A stretch of 64,000 nt of DNA, from the NCBI GenBank assembly GCA_963833235.1, contig CAWHXG010000003.1, positions 124,001 to 188,000 of the forward strand, given 5' to 3'. This DNA is from CAWHXG01 sp963833235 (GTDB taxonomy: Bacteria > Pseudomonadota > Alphaproteobacteria > Rhodobacterales > Rhodobacteraceae). Positions 1 through 8,161 of this stretch are shown one piece after another. Each line of letters begins with the position of its first letter. Position 1 is the stretch's first letter. The notes under the pieces were generated by a model. It worked only from the letters and a program-made list of their open reading frames with translations, did not search any database and was not told the DNA's origin. The translations under genes were made by a program, and so were the position numbers.

Positions 1-879
1 GAGCACCTCCGACCAGGCGCGCACCGTCATCCCGGCGAAAGCCGGGTTCGCATGGGCCCCGGCATTGATCGCGGCCAGGCATTGGGCATTCGCCAGCCCG
101 TTGAAGCTGAGCCCCCGCGCCATCGAGATGATATGCCCGCCATAGATCAGGCGACGGCCGTCCTGCCGCGCCGTCGCATCGAAATGCACCTTCGCGGTAT
201 TCTGCCAGAGGCGCGTGGCCATCATGTGGTCGGCGTCCTCTAGGGTCACGCCGTCCACGTGGTCAATGGTCTCGCCAATGGCATAGTCGCCCCAGAGGTG
301 CGGCCCGCCGGCAAGTGCTGCGTCGTAGTCCTCGAAGGTCAGGCCGGATGGCACGATCAGCTCCCCGGCCGGCACCGCGGCGTCCAGATCGGGCACCAGC
401 GGCGTCGGGGCCAGTGCCGCCGCATCGCGTTTGCGCACCATCACCCAGCGGACATAGCGCAGCACAGGCTGATCGTGCTGGTTGAGCCCGGTCGTGCGCA
501 CCCAGACGATGCCGGTGCGCCCGTTGCTGTTCTCCTTCAGCCCGATCACCTCGGACACCGCGCGCAGGGTGTCGCCCGGCCAGACCGGCGCCAGGAAACG
601 CCCCTCGGCATAGCCCAGATTGGCGACGGCGTTCAGCGAGACGTCGGGGACCGTCTTGCCGAAGACCACGTGGAACACCAGCAGATCGTCCAGGGGCGCG
701 CCCCGCAACCCGCAGGACCGCGCGAAGGCGTCGGAAGAGGCGAGCGCGTGGCGGGCGGGATAAAGCGCATGGTAAAGCGCCCGCTCGCCCTCGCCCACCG
801 TGCGGGGCACCGCGTGCACAAGCCTCTCGCCGGCGGCGTAATCCTCGAAGAAGCGCCCGGCATTCGTCTTGCCACTCAT
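1..879 (-). CDS. mch: Mesaconyl-CoA hydratase (MaoC family), C-terminus cut by window edge
   Basis: The frame reads 293 codons from an ATG at 879 to the left edge without a stop; the family is about 340 residues, so roughly 50 C-terminal residues lie outside. The N-terminus reads MSGKTNAGRFFEDYAAGERL, followed by hot-dog-type segments such as FHVVFGKTVPDVSLNAVANL and, later, LEDADHMMATRLWQNTAKVH, which fit the double MaoC/hot-dog mesaconyl-CoA hydratases of the ethylmalonyl-CoA pathway. The family interconverts mesaconyl-CoA and beta-methylmalyl-CoA during acetyl-CoA assimilation. The start overlaps the stop of the upstream DUF1737 gene (ATGA), so the two are probably translationally coupled. 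The nearby mcl2 gene acts later in the same pathway, which supports the call. The function itself is inferred from family resemblance. Confidence 0.85.
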   Translation of the reverse strand, partial: MSGKTNAGRFFEDYAAGERLVHAVPRTVGEGERALYHALYPARHALASSDAFARSCGLRGAPLDDLLVFHVVFGKTVPDVSLNAVANLGYAEGRFLAPVWPGDTLRAVSEVIGLKENSNGRTGIVWVRTTGLNQHDQPVLRYVRWVMVRKRDAAALAPTPLVPDLDAAVPAGELIVPSGLTFEDYDAALAGGPHLWGDYAIGETIDHVDGVTLEDADHMMATRLWQNTAKVHFDATARQDGRRLIYGGHIISMARGLSFNGLANAQCLAAINAGAHANPAFAGMTVRAWSEVL

Positions 880-1058
880 CCGCCGGCCTCCGTCTCGTCG
901 CGCACCACCGCCTGTCCGCAGCGCATGACGCCGCGCGCCGCGTCGAAGGCGTAGGTCGGACCGCCGTGCAGACGATGGCCATCGGCCAGGGCCGCGCTCA
1001 CCTTTTCGCAAAAGGCCCGCGTGTCGTCTTCGCTCAGGAACCGGTAGCGCAGACCCAT
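876..1058 (-). CDS. DUF1737 domain small protein
   Basis: A 60-residue protein starting MGLRYRFLSEDDTRAFCEKV and containing LADGHRLHGGPTYAFDA, the pattern of the short DUF1737 family (tyrosine-rich start, then a G-x-x-LHG-P core). A GTG directly before the ATG (at 1061) is an alternative start. The gene lies 7 bases after the nnrU stop and its own stop overlaps the mch start, so it is an internal member of the mcl2-nnrU-DUF1737-mch unit. Its function is unknown. Its placement between pathway genes suggests a helper role, but nothing in the sequence shows a catalytic site. Confidence 0.8.
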   Translation of the reverse strand: MGLRYRFLSEDDTRAFCEKVSAALADGHRLHGGPTYAFDAARGVMRCGQAVVRDETEAGG

Positions 1059-1065
1059 CACGGAC

Positions 1066-1611
1066 TCATCCGAACGGCCAGACGCCCAGCCAGGCGTGGA
1101 TCGCGGCCACGACGCCGTAGAGCACCAGCGCGATGGCGGCCGTGCTGACCTCCTTCTTCATGGGCGGCACCGGCGGCGGGGTCCAGTCCGGCTTGGCGGC
1201 GTTGATCAGCCGCACCTGGACGACCGACCAGATCAGCAGCCCGCCGAAAAGGATGATCGCCGCCAGATGCCCGTTCACCAGCAGATGCGCCCCGGCCCAC
1301 ACCCCGAAACCAGTGGTCTGCGGATGCCGCAGATACTGGTGCACCCGCGTCTTCGCCCCCGAGACGGCGAGCAGGTAGAAGGCCACCAGCACCAGCAGGT
1401 TCTGCACATGCACCAGAAAGCCCGGCGGCTGCCACACGGGCACGAGCGGCGCCATCCGGTAGCCGATCACCATCAGCACGATGCCGGCCGCGATGGCGGC
1501 GGCGACCAGCCCCTTGCCCTTGGCGCCCAGCCGCGCCCGCGCCTCCGGTGCGAGATAGGCGAAGAAATGCGGCGCCACCCACAGGACCAGCCCCAGGATC
1601 AGCAGGATCAT
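1066..1611 (-). CDS. nnrU: NnrU family integral membrane protein
   Basis: A 181-residue hydrophobic protein opening MILLILGLVLWVAPHFFAYL, with about five membrane-spanning stretches and the central FGVWAGAHLLVNG-like segment typical of NnrU/NnrU-like proteins. NnrU was named from denitrification clusters, and the family is related to membrane isoprenoid/methyltransferase-like proteins; the biochemical role is not settled. The ATG at 1611 overlaps the mcl2 stop in an ATGA arrangement, which decides the start. It sits inside a carbon-assimilation operon rather than with nitrogen-oxide genes, so a denitrification role cannot be assumed here. Confidence 0.85.
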   Translation of the reverse strand: MILLILGLVLWVAPHFFAYLAPEARARLGAKGKGLVAAAIAAGIVLMVIGYRMAPLVPVWQPPGFLVHVQNLLVLVAFYLLAVSGAKTRVHQYLRHPQTTGFGVWAGAHLLVNGHLAAIILFGGLLIWSVVQVRLINAAKPDWTPPPVPPMKKEVSTAAIALVLYGVVAAIHAWLGVWPFG

Positions 1612-2495
1612 TCCGCGCCCTCCTCTTCCAGTTCGGCGATGGCGCGGGCCCTGGCCAGAACCTGCCGCGCCGTCACGATATGCAGGTTCTCCACGATCCG
1701 TCCATCGACCACGGCCACGCCCTGCCCGTCCGCCTGCGCCGCCTCGAAGGCCGCGATCTGCCGTTCGGCCAGGTCCAGCTCGTCCGGCGTCGGGGCGAAA
1801 GCGGCATTGGCTGCCGCAACCTGCGCCGGATGGATCAAGGTCTTGCCGTCGAATCCCAGGTCCCGCCCCTGCTCGCATTCGGCCCGCAGGCCCTCCTCGT
1901 CGCGAAAGGCGTTGTAGACCCCGTCGAGCGCCACGAGCCCCGCCGCCCGTGCCGCCAGAACGCACATCTGCAGGGCGGTCATCAGCGGTTCGCGATCTGC
2001 CCGAAATCGCGTCGTCAGCTCCTTGGCCAGGTCGTTCGTGCCCATCACCAATCCGGCCATCCGCGGCGCGCGGGCGATGGCGGCGGCGTTCAGGCAGCCC
2101 TGCGGTGTCTCCATCATCGCCCAGATCCGGGTCTCGGCGCAGGCGGGCTCCGTATCCAGCCGCCGTGCCAGCGCCTCGATGTCCGCCGGCTTGTCGACCT
2201 TCGGCAGCAGGATCGCGGCGGGGCCGGTGGGCACCAGAGCCGTCAGATCATCCTCGCCCCATTCGGTCTCGAACCCGTTGATCCGGATGACCTTCTGCCG
2301 CGCGCCATAGCCACCCTCGGCCAGGGTGCGCATCAGAAGGGCGCGGGCGTTCACCTTCTCTCCGGGCGCCACGGCATCCTCGAGGTCGAAGAGAATCGCG
2401 TCCACGGGCAACCGGCGGGCCTTGTCCAGTGCCCGCGCCTTGGAGCCGGGAATGTAGAGGACCGAACGATAGGGTCGGGCCGTCGGGTCGGTCAT
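1608..2495 (-). CDS. mcl2: CoA ester lyase / (3S)-malyl-CoA thioesterase-like
   Basis: A 295-residue CitE-like TIM-barrel protein. The N-terminus holds the family landmark RSVLYIPGSKARALDKA, followed by DAILFDLEDAVAPGEK (acidic Mg-binding region), IRINGFETEWGEDDL and MMETPQGCLNAA. The length and the neighbouring mesaconyl-CoA hydratase gene favour Mcl2, the malyl-CoA thioesterase that finishes the ethylmalonyl-CoA pathway in Rhodobacter. A malyl-CoA or citramalyl-CoA lyase is the main alternative, because sequence alone does not separate lyase from thioesterase. The ATG at 2495 (MTDPTARPYRS) is preferred over an upstream in-frame ATG, which would add 28 low-complexity residues. It is the first gene of the four-gene minus-strand unit. 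Confidence 0.82.
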   Translation of the reverse strand: MTDPTARPYRSVLYIPGSKARALDKARRLPVDAILFDLEDAVAPGEKVNARALLMRTLAEGGYGARQKVIRINGFETEWGEDDLTALVPTGPAAILLPKVDKPADIEALARRLDTEPACAETRIWAMMETPQGCLNAAAIARAPRMAGLVMGTNDLAKELTTRFRADREPLMTALQMCVLAARAAGLVALDGVYNAFRDEEGLRAECEQGRDLGFDGKTLIHPAQVAAANAAFAPTPDELDLAERQIAAFEAAQADGQGVAVVDGRIVENLHIVTARQVLARARAIAELEEEGAE

Positions 2496-2853
2496 GGGGG
2501 TCGGTCTTCCTGCAACTTTTCGGTGTGGCGCGACAGGGACACACCTGCGTCGGCGCGGGCAGGCGTCCGAATGCCGCATCGCCAGATCCGCACTGCGGCT
2601 TCGACCATCGGGGCGGGAAAACCGGACTCGTACGGTATGTTAACCAAATGGCACCACTTTCCGTGGAAGATTTCCCCAGCGTCGGTCGAAACTGCGGCCC
2701 CTCTCCGGGCACGCGCGGTCCATCGAAGACCGGTCCGGCATACGGTCACGACCGGGGCAGCCCCCCGGCCACCACTCGGGCGTCGCTCGCTCTGCCCCGG
2801 TCCTGCGCGGCCAGGGCCCGGGCCGCCGGCGCAATCGAAGGAAAGGTAGGACC
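2496..2853. other. Divergent intergenic region, no gene seen
   Basis: This 358-base gap separates mcl2 (minus) from a small secreted-protein gene (plus) and should hold both promoters. Short open frames cross it on both strands, but none has a convincing start, ribosome binding site or recognisable protein. No clear operator or terminator was identified. Confidence 0.5.
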
Positions 2854-3180
2854 ATGAAGGCAAGAACAACGCGATTCATTTCGGGCTTCGCCGCCCTTAT
2901 CCTCGGCGCCGTCATCCCGCTTACGGCAGCGGCGGCCCAGAATAACTGCGCCAACCGAGAGAAGGTGCTGGACCGTCTCTCGAAATCCTACGGCGAGACC
3001 CGGCAGAGCATCGGCCTTGGCGCCAACAACGCCGTTGTCGAGGTATTCGCCTCCGACGAGACGGGCACCTGGACCATCACCGTCACCATGCCAAACGGGC
3101 GCACCTGCCTGATTGCCTCGGGCCAGGCCTTCGAGGAACTGACCAGCGAGAAGGTCGCGGCCTCCGAAGAAGACGCCTGA
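2854..3180 (+). CDS. Small secreted hypothetical protein
   Basis: A 108-residue protein with a clear Sec signal peptide: MKARTTRF, a hydrophobic core to about residue 24, and AAA-AQ as a likely cleavage site, leaving a mature protein of about 80 residues. The mature part contains CANREKVLDRLSKSYGETRQ, then SDETGTWTITVTMPNGRTCL, with two cysteines that could form one disulfide in the periplasm. The ATG at 2854 follows a purine-rich GAAAGGTAGG. The same architecture is common among uncharacterised alphaproteobacterial periplasmic proteins, and I recognise no function. It converges with the TauE gene, with 19 bases between the stops. Confidence 0.8.
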   Translation: MKARTTRFISGFAALILGAVIPLTAAAAQNNCANREKVLDRLSKSYGETRQSIGLGANNAVVEVFASDETGTWTITVTMPNGRTCLIASGQAFEELTSEKVAASEEDA

Positions 3181-3199
3181 CGCATCACGGGGCCGGCGC

Positions 3200-3952
3200 C
3201 TAGGCAAGGGCGTCGGCGATCAGCTTCACGCCTGCGCCGATCAGCAGGGCGTAGGTGACCGCGAAGAACATCTTCTCCGGCACCATCCGGTTCGCCCGGA
3301 CGCCGATCCAGGCGCCCAGCAGCGCCACCGGCGCCAGCGCCGCCACGATCCACGCGCTGCCCGCGTCCAGAAAGCCGAGCGCTAGGTAGGGCACCGCCTT
3401 CAGCACGTTGATCACCCAGAAGATCAGCACCGTGGTCGCCTGGAAGGTCGTCTTCGGCAGGCCGAGCGACAGCATGTAGACCAGAACCGGCGGCCCGCCC
3501 GCATGGCTGACGAAGCTGGTGAAGCCCGCCACGCCGCCCGTCGCCACGCCCACCGCCGGCGGATAGGGCCGCGGCCGCACCGTGACCCAGCCGCGCGCGC
3601 GGGCGAACTGGAATGCCACGAAGGTCAGCGCCACCGCGCCGATGAGAAAGCGGAAGACGTCGGGGTCCGTCAGCCGGAAGACCAGCGCCGCCAGCGCCAC
3701 GCCCGGCACCGCGCCGAGGCACACGCGCCGCGCCACGCGCCAGTCCCACTTGCCCCAATAGGCCCGCAGCGCCGCCACATCCACGATCATCAAGAGCGGC
3801 AGCATCAGCCCAAGCGCCAGGCCCGGCTCCACCACCAGCGCCAGGATCGCCGTGGCCGCGAAGGCCGCGCCAGAGCCGAAGCCCGCCTTGCTGATCCCCG
3901 CGATCAGCACGCCGAACCCCGCCACCAGCCAGAAGACCGGATCCTGCGGCAT
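3200..3952 (-). CDS. TauE/SafE family sulfite exporter-type permease
   Basis: A 250-residue membrane protein with about eight hydrophobic helices in two similar halves. The first half has GVLIAGISKAGFGSGAAFAA, the glycine-rich motif of the TauE/SafE (former DUF81) family; the second has FTSFVSHAGGPPVLVYMLSL, the matching family motif. Members are proposed anion exporters or importers (sulfite, sulfoacetate and other organic anions), and the substrate here cannot be told. The ATG at 3952 is chosen because AGGGAGG lies about nine bases upstream; a start eight codons earlier has no such site. It is divergent from mdh. Confidence 0.88.
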   Translation of the reverse strand: MPQDPVFWLVAGFGVLIAGISKAGFGSGAAFAATAILALVVEPGLALGLMLPLLMIVDVAALRAYWGKWDWRVARRVCLGAVPGVALAALVFRLTDPDVFRFLIGAVALTFVAFQFARARGWVTVRPRPYPPAVGVATGGVAGFTSFVSHAGGPPVLVYMLSLGLPKTTFQATTVLIFWVINVLKAVPYLALGFLDAGSAWIVAALAPVALLGAWIGVRANRMVPEKMFFAVTYALLIGAGVKLIADALA

Positions 3953-4064
3953 TCCCCAAGACCTCCCTCCGCGCATCGGGGATCACGCCCGATCACGCTC
4001 CCTTGCGCGGCCCAATGGTTCGGACTAGGCAGCCGCGGGACATCAGAGACCGGGGAGTTGAGGA

Positions 4065-5027
4065 ATGGCCAGACCTAAAATCGCGCTCATCGGCGCGGGG
4101 CAGATCGGCGGCACGCTCGCCCATCTCGTCGCCCTGAAGGAACTGGGCGACGTCGTGCTCTTCGACATCAGCGATGGCGTGCCCCAGGGCAAGGCGCTCG
4201 ATCTCGCCGAATCGGGGCCCTCCGAAGGCTTCGACGCCCGGCTCACCGGCACCACCTCCTACGAGGACATTGCCGGCGCCGACGTCTGCATCGTCACCGC
4301 CGGCGTGCCGCGCAAGCCCGGCATGAGCCGCGACGATCTGCTCGGCATCAACCTCAAGGTCATGAAGTCGGTGGGCGAAGGCATCGCCGCCCACGCGCCC
4401 GACGCCTTCGTGATCTGCATCACCAACCCGCTCGATGCCATGGTCTGGGCGCTGCGCGAATTCTCCGGCCTACCCCATGAGAAGGTCGTGGGCATGGCGG
4501 GCGTCCTCGACAGCGCCCGCTTCCGCCACTTCCTCAGCCTGGAGTTCGACGTCTCCATGCGCGACGTCACCGCCTTCGTCCTCGGCGGCCACGGCGACAG
4601 GATGGTGCCCCTCATCCGCTATTCCACCGTCGCCGGCATTCCGCTGCCAGACCTGGTGAAGATGGGCTGGACGACCCAGGACCGGCTCGACGCCATCGTG
4701 CAGCGCACCCGCGACGGCGGCGCCGAGATCGTCGGCCTGCTCAAGACCGGCTCGGCCTTCTACGCGCCGGCCACCAGCGCCATCGAGATGGCCGAGGCCT
4801 ACCTGAAGGATCAGCGGCGCCTGCTGCCCTGCGCGGCCTGGTGCAGCGGCGAGTTCGGCCTCAAGGGCATGTATGTCGGCGTTCCGGCGATCATCGGCGC
4901 GGGAGGGATCGAGAAGATCGTCGACATCACGCTGACCAAGGCCGAACAGGCGATGTTCGACAGATCGGTCGACGCCGTGAAGGGCCTCGTCCAGGCCTGC
5001 AGGGGGATCGACGACAGCCTCGCCTGA
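4065..5027 (+). CDS. mdh: Malate dehydrogenase
   Basis: A 320-residue, LDH-like NAD-dependent malate dehydrogenase (malate to oxaloacetate, TCA cycle, cytoplasm). The Rossmann motif GAGQIGG is at 10-16. Arg83 and Arg89 lie in the active-site loop VPRKPGMSRDDLL. Asp149 and Arg152 are in VLDSARFR, and the catalytic His176 is in GGHGD. An arginine rather than glutamine at loop position 83 fits malate over lactate. The length matches the family exactly. A GGGGAGTTGAGGA ribosome binding region precedes the ATG. A strong inverted repeat lies 42 bases after the stop, so mdh is probably transcribed apart from the suc genes. Confidence 0.96.
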   Translation: MARPKIALIGAGQIGGTLAHLVALKELGDVVLFDISDGVPQGKALDLAESGPSEGFDARLTGTTSYEDIAGADVCIVTAGVPRKPGMSRDDLLGINLKVMKSVGEGIAAHAPDAFVICITNPLDAMVWALREFSGLPHEKVVGMAGVLDSARFRHFLSLEFDVSMRDVTAFVLGGHGDRMVPLIRYSTVAGIPLPDLVKMGWTTQDRLDAIVQRTRDGGAEIVGLLKTGSAFYAPATSAIEMAEAYLKDQRRLLPCAAWCSGEFGLKGMYVGVPAIIGAGGIEKIVDITLTKAEQAMFDRSVDAVKGLVQACRGIDDSLA

Positions 5028-5068
5028 GGCGCCTCGCTTCCGGCCCTCGGCACAACGCGCACACGAAA

Positions 5069-5092
5069 ACGCCGGCGGTCTCCCGCCGGCGT
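5069..5092. terminator. Bidirectional hairpin terminator between mdh and VPLPA-CTERM gene
   Basis: A perfect 10-bp inverted repeat, ACGCCGGCGG and CCGCCGGCGT, encloses a TCTC loop. On the minus strand it is followed by GTTTTCG, and on the plus strand by GTCCTGTTTC. The genes on either side converge on it, so it can end both transcripts. Confidence 0.75.
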
Positions 5093-5112
5093 GTCCTGTT
5101 TCAATAGACGGT

Positions 5113-5721
5113 TCAGGCTGCGGCGCGACGACGGCGGGCGAAGCCAAGCGCACCGAGTGCGCCGCCCAGCAGGACGATACCGGCCGGCAGCGGCACGGGC
5201 GTCGCCGTGAGGTTCTGCACGTAGAACTGCGAGGGGTTCGAGCTGCCATAGGCGAAGGTGATCTGGTTGACCTTCTCGAAGGTCGCGCTCACCGCCTGCA
5301 TGAAGCTGATCGGCGTCAGGCCGGCGCCGGTGTCGATGCGCAGCATCTTGTTGCTGGCGTTCAGGCTGTTGTGGTTGGCGTCGCCGAACGACAGGCCCGA
5401 GATCGAGACCATGCGGTCGAAGATCAGCGTGACGCTTTCGCCGAAGGTCAGGTTGTCGTCGTTGCCGGGGTTGCACTGCGCGCTGGAGGTCAGCACCTTG
5501 CAGACCCCGAGGCCGCCCGGCTTGCCGCCGGACCGATCGTCGAGATAGGCGAAGTGCGAGGACTGGAACTCGACGGTCAGGCCGTCAAAGGTCAGCGTGC
5601 TGCCGTTCTGCAGGCCGCGCTCGTTGCCGGCGGCTTCCGCGACGAAATCGAGCGTGGCGGCCTGCGCGGCCGAGGTGGCGATGAATGCGGTGAGGGCGAG
5701 GCCCAGGACGTGCTTGATCAT
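5113..5721 (-). CDS. VPLPA-CTERM sorting domain secreted protein
   Basis: A 202-residue exported protein. It has an N-terminal signal peptide (MIKHVLGLALTAFIATSAAQA, cleavage near 21), a beta-rich middle (TLTFDGLTVEF, ESVTLIFDRMVSISGLSFGD), and a C-terminal tripartite tail. That tail is the motif VPLPA at about 176, then a hydrophobic helix (GIVLLGGALGALGF) and the basic end ARRRRAAA. This is the VPLPA-CTERM signal, recognised by a dedicated exosortase (XrtD type) that removes or exchanges the tail and is tied to extracellular matrix or exopolysaccharide production. No exosortase gene is visible in this window. Two cysteines lie about 10 residues apart near 95-105. The function of the mature part is unknown. 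Confidence 0.85.
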   Translation of the reverse strand: MIKHVLGLALTAFIATSAAQAATLDFVAEAAGNERGLQNGSTLTFDGLTVEFQSSHFAYLDDRSGGKPGGLGVCKVLTSSAQCNPGNDDNLTFGESVTLIFDRMVSISGLSFGDANHNSLNASNKMLRIDTGAGLTPISFMQAVSATFEKVNQITFAYGSSNPSQFYVQNLTATPVPLPAGIVLLGGALGALGFARRRRAAA

Positions 5722-5967
5722 TGTTTTGCTTCCTGAAATGCGGGATTGGGGAAAAGGCCCGTTCTGGGCCTGGGCAGCTTGCGATCAAGTTCGGCCGCCA
5801 TCTGTGAGGATTGAATAGAACTTTCCGCGTCTCTTAACCAAACACTCTCGATCAGACTGCTTAACCCGCAGGAAGTAGCCCAATCCGGCGTTCCCCTGCC
5901 GCAACCGCTGTCCTAGGGTTCGCCGGGGCGCAGCCCCCTGCACGATCAACCAGCCAAGGCCCGCCCG

Positions 5968-6792
5968 ATGTCCCAGCCGCCACCGCCAGCCCTCAGCCGC
6001 GGCTTCGTCCTGGCCGCGTCCGGGCAGGCCTATGCCACCATGGCGAGCCAGGCCGCGCGCTCGCTGAAGCGGGTCTGCCCCGGCGTGCCGATCGATCTCT
6101 ACACCGATGCCAGTGCCGATGCGGCGGCGTTCGCGGCCGTGCATCCCTTGCGCAAAAGCTGGTTCCGCCCGAAATTCGAGGCGCTGCTGAGCAGTCGCTT
6201 CGATCTCACGATCTACCTCGATGCCGATATCCACGCCGTCGCCGACATACGCGATGCGTTCCAGGTGCTGGCCCGGCACGACGTGATCGCCGCCCATGTG
6301 CAGAACCGCAATCAGGGCTTCGCCACCCGGGTCTGGCGCAAGCCCATCCCCGCGGCCTTTCCGCAGGTCAACGGCGGCCTCATCGGCATCCGCCGTTCCG
6401 AGCGCACGACCGCCTTCCTGCACGCCGTCAAGGCCGCGATGGAGACCGAGGATCTGCACCAGGATCAGCCGGTGCTGCGCGAGCTTCTCTATGACAGCGA
6501 CCTGCGCCTCGGCATCCTGCCGGCGGAATACAACGCCCGGTCACAAACCCTATGGCGCTTCGGCGGCTCCAATCTTGCGGCACCCAGGATCCTGCACAAC
6601 ACGGCCTTCCGCACGCGGATGCGTAACGAGGCCACGCCCGTGCCGCCCTGGCGGATCTACGGCCCGTTCTACCTGCGCCATGTCGCGGCGCTGATCGCGG
6701 CCGACCGCACGCTGACCCCCGGCACCCGCGCCAGCGTGCCCGCCCCGAACGACATCGGCGGCCGGCTCAAGGCCCTCTTCCGGCGCCGCTAG
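5968..6792 (+). CDS. Putative GT-A fold glycosyltransferase
   Basis: A 274-residue cytoplasmic protein. An N-terminal nucleotide-sugar binding segment (GFVLAASGQAYATMASQAAR) is followed by LTIYLDADIHAVADI, whose DAD is the metal-binding DxD motif of GT-A transferases. FPQVNGGLIGIRRSE and LHQDQPVLRELL resemble the acceptor-side segments of the nucleotide-diphospho-sugar transferase family. The sugar donor and acceptor cannot be told. It precedes sucC by 134 bases on the same strand with no convincing terminator between them. A link to the neighbouring VPLPA-CTERM/exopolysaccharide theme is possible but unproven. Confidence 0.7.
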   Translation: MSQPPPPALSRGFVLAASGQAYATMASQAARSLKRVCPGVPIDLYTDASADAAAFAAVHPLRKSWFRPKFEALLSSRFDLTIYLDADIHAVADIRDAFQVLARHDVIAAHVQNRNQGFATRVWRKPIPAAFPQVNGGLIGIRRSERTTAFLHAVKAAMETEDLHQDQPVLRELLYDSDLRLGILPAEYNARSQTLWRFGGSNLAAPRILHNTAFRTRMRNEATPVPPWRIYGPFYLRHVAALIAADRTLTPGTRASVPAPNDIGGRLKALFRRR

Positions 6793-6926
6793 CCGCGAAA
6801 TGCGCGTTTTTCCCCATTTTCATGGGGCATGTGGGCAGATAGGCGGTTCAATCCGGCGCGCGTTCCGTGCGATGAGAAGGCGGGCCATGCCAAAAGGCGC
6901 AGGCAACGCAGCAGGACGGGGACGCC

Positions 6927-8120
6927 ATGAACATCCACGAATACCAGGCCAAGGCGCTCCTGCGCCAGTACGGGGCCCCCGTTTCGGATGGCCGCGTGGT
7001 GCTGCGTGCCGAAGAGGCGAAGGCCGCGGCCGGCGAGCTCGAGGGCCCGCTCTGGGTGGTCAAGGCGCAGATCCACGCCGGCGGCCGCGGCAAGGGCAGC
7101 TTCAAGGAGGCCTCCGCGGGCGAGAAGGGCGGCGTGCGCCTGGCCAAGTCCGTGGGCGAGGCGGCGGAAGAGGCCGCGCGCATGCTCGGCCGCACCCTCG
7201 TCACCCACCAGACGGGCCCCGCCGGCAAGGTCGTCAACCGCATCTACATCGAGGACGGCGCCGGGATCGAACGCGAGCTCTACCTGGCGCTGCTGGTCGA
7301 CCGCGGCACCAGCCGCATCAGCTTCGTCTGCTCCACCGAGGGCGGCATGGATATCGAGGAGGTCGCGGCCAACACCCCCGACAAGCTTCTGAGCTTCTCG
7401 GTCGATCCCGCCACCGGCTACCAGTCCTTCCACGGCCGCCGCATCGCCTTCGCGCTCGGCCTCGAAGGCAAGCAGATCCGGCAATGCGTGGCGCTCATGG
7501 GCATCCTCTACGAGCTCTTCGTCGAGAAGGACGCGGAGATGCTCGAGATCAACCCGCTGATCGTCACCGATACCGGCGAGCTGAAATGCCTCGATGCCAA
7601 GATGGGCTTCGACGGCAACGCCGTCTACCGGCACTCCGACATCGCCAGCCTGCGCGACGAGACCGAGGAGGACGCCAAGGAACTGGCCGCCTCCAAGTAC
7701 GACCTCAACTACATCGCGCTGGATGGCGAGATCGGCTGCATGGTCAACGGCGCGGGCCTCGCCATGGCGACGATGGACATCATCAAGCTCTACGGCTCGG
7801 AGCCCGCGAACTTCCTCGACGTGGGCGGCGGCGCGACGCGCGAGAAGGTGACCGAGGCGTTCAAGATCATCACCTCCGACCCGAACGTGAAGGGCATCCT
7901 GGTGAACATCTTCGGCGGCATCATGCGCTGCGACGTGATCGCCGAGGGCATCGTGGCGGCGGTCAAGGAGGTCGGCCTGCAGGTGCCGCTGGTGGTGCGG
8001 CTGGAAGGCACGAACGTCGAGAAGGGCAAGGAGATCATCCAGAATTCCGGGCTGGACGTGATCGCGGCGGACGACCTGAAGGACGGCGCCGAGAAGATCG
8101 TGAAGGCGGTGAAGGGGTGA
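6927..8120 (+). CDS. sucC: Succinate-CoA ligase (ADP-forming), beta subunit
   Basis: A 397-residue protein with the expected N-terminus MNIHEYQAKALLRQYGAPV, an ATP-grasp domain (WVVKAQIHAGGRGKGSFKEA near 45), the metal-binding region EINPLIVT, and the C-terminal CoA-ligase domain (NGAGLAMATMDIIKLYG, LDVGGGATREKV, GILVNIFGGIMRCDVIAEGI). With SucD it converts succinyl-CoA plus ADP to succinate plus ATP in the TCA cycle. The length is normal and the frame intact. Unusually, the alpha-subunit gene does not follow directly: a VapBC-type pair lies between the two subunit genes. Confidence 0.96.
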   Translation: MNIHEYQAKALLRQYGAPVSDGRVVLRAEEAKAAAGELEGPLWVVKAQIHAGGRGKGSFKEASAGEKGGVRLAKSVGEAAEEAARMLGRTLVTHQTGPAGKVVNRIYIEDGAGIERELYLALLVDRGTSRISFVCSTEGGMDIEEVAANTPDKLLSFSVDPATGYQSFHGRRIAFALGLEGKQIRQCVALMGILYELFVEKDAEMLEINPLIVTDTGELKCLDAKMGFDGNAVYRHSDIASLRDETEEDAKELAASKYDLNYIALDGEIGCMVNGAGLAMATMDIIKLYGSEPANFLDVGGGATREKVTEAFKIITSDPNVKGILVNIFGGIMRCDVIAEGIVAAVKEVGLQVPLVVRLEGTNVEKGKEIIQNSGLDVIAADDLKDGAEKIVKAVKG

Positions 8121-8142
8121 CCGCGATTGCTCGTTCGACCCG

Positions 8143-8155
8143 CACATAATATGTG
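8143..8155. promoter_or_regulatory. Candidate VapBC autoregulatory operator
   Basis: The inverted repeat CACAT-AAT-ATGTG lies seven bases before the vapB ATG and covers its translation start region. Antitoxins of this type usually repress their own promoter through a palindrome at this position. No clear -35/-10 pair was identified, so this rests on symmetry and location only. Confidence 0.4.
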
Positions 8156-8161
8156 GAAGCC

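Noticed and set aside
6812..6827. Hairpin CCCCAT-TTTC-ATGGGG between the glycosyltransferase and sucC, considered as a terminator
   Set aside because: The T-run lies before the hairpin, not after it, on the transcribed strand, and the stem is only six pairs.
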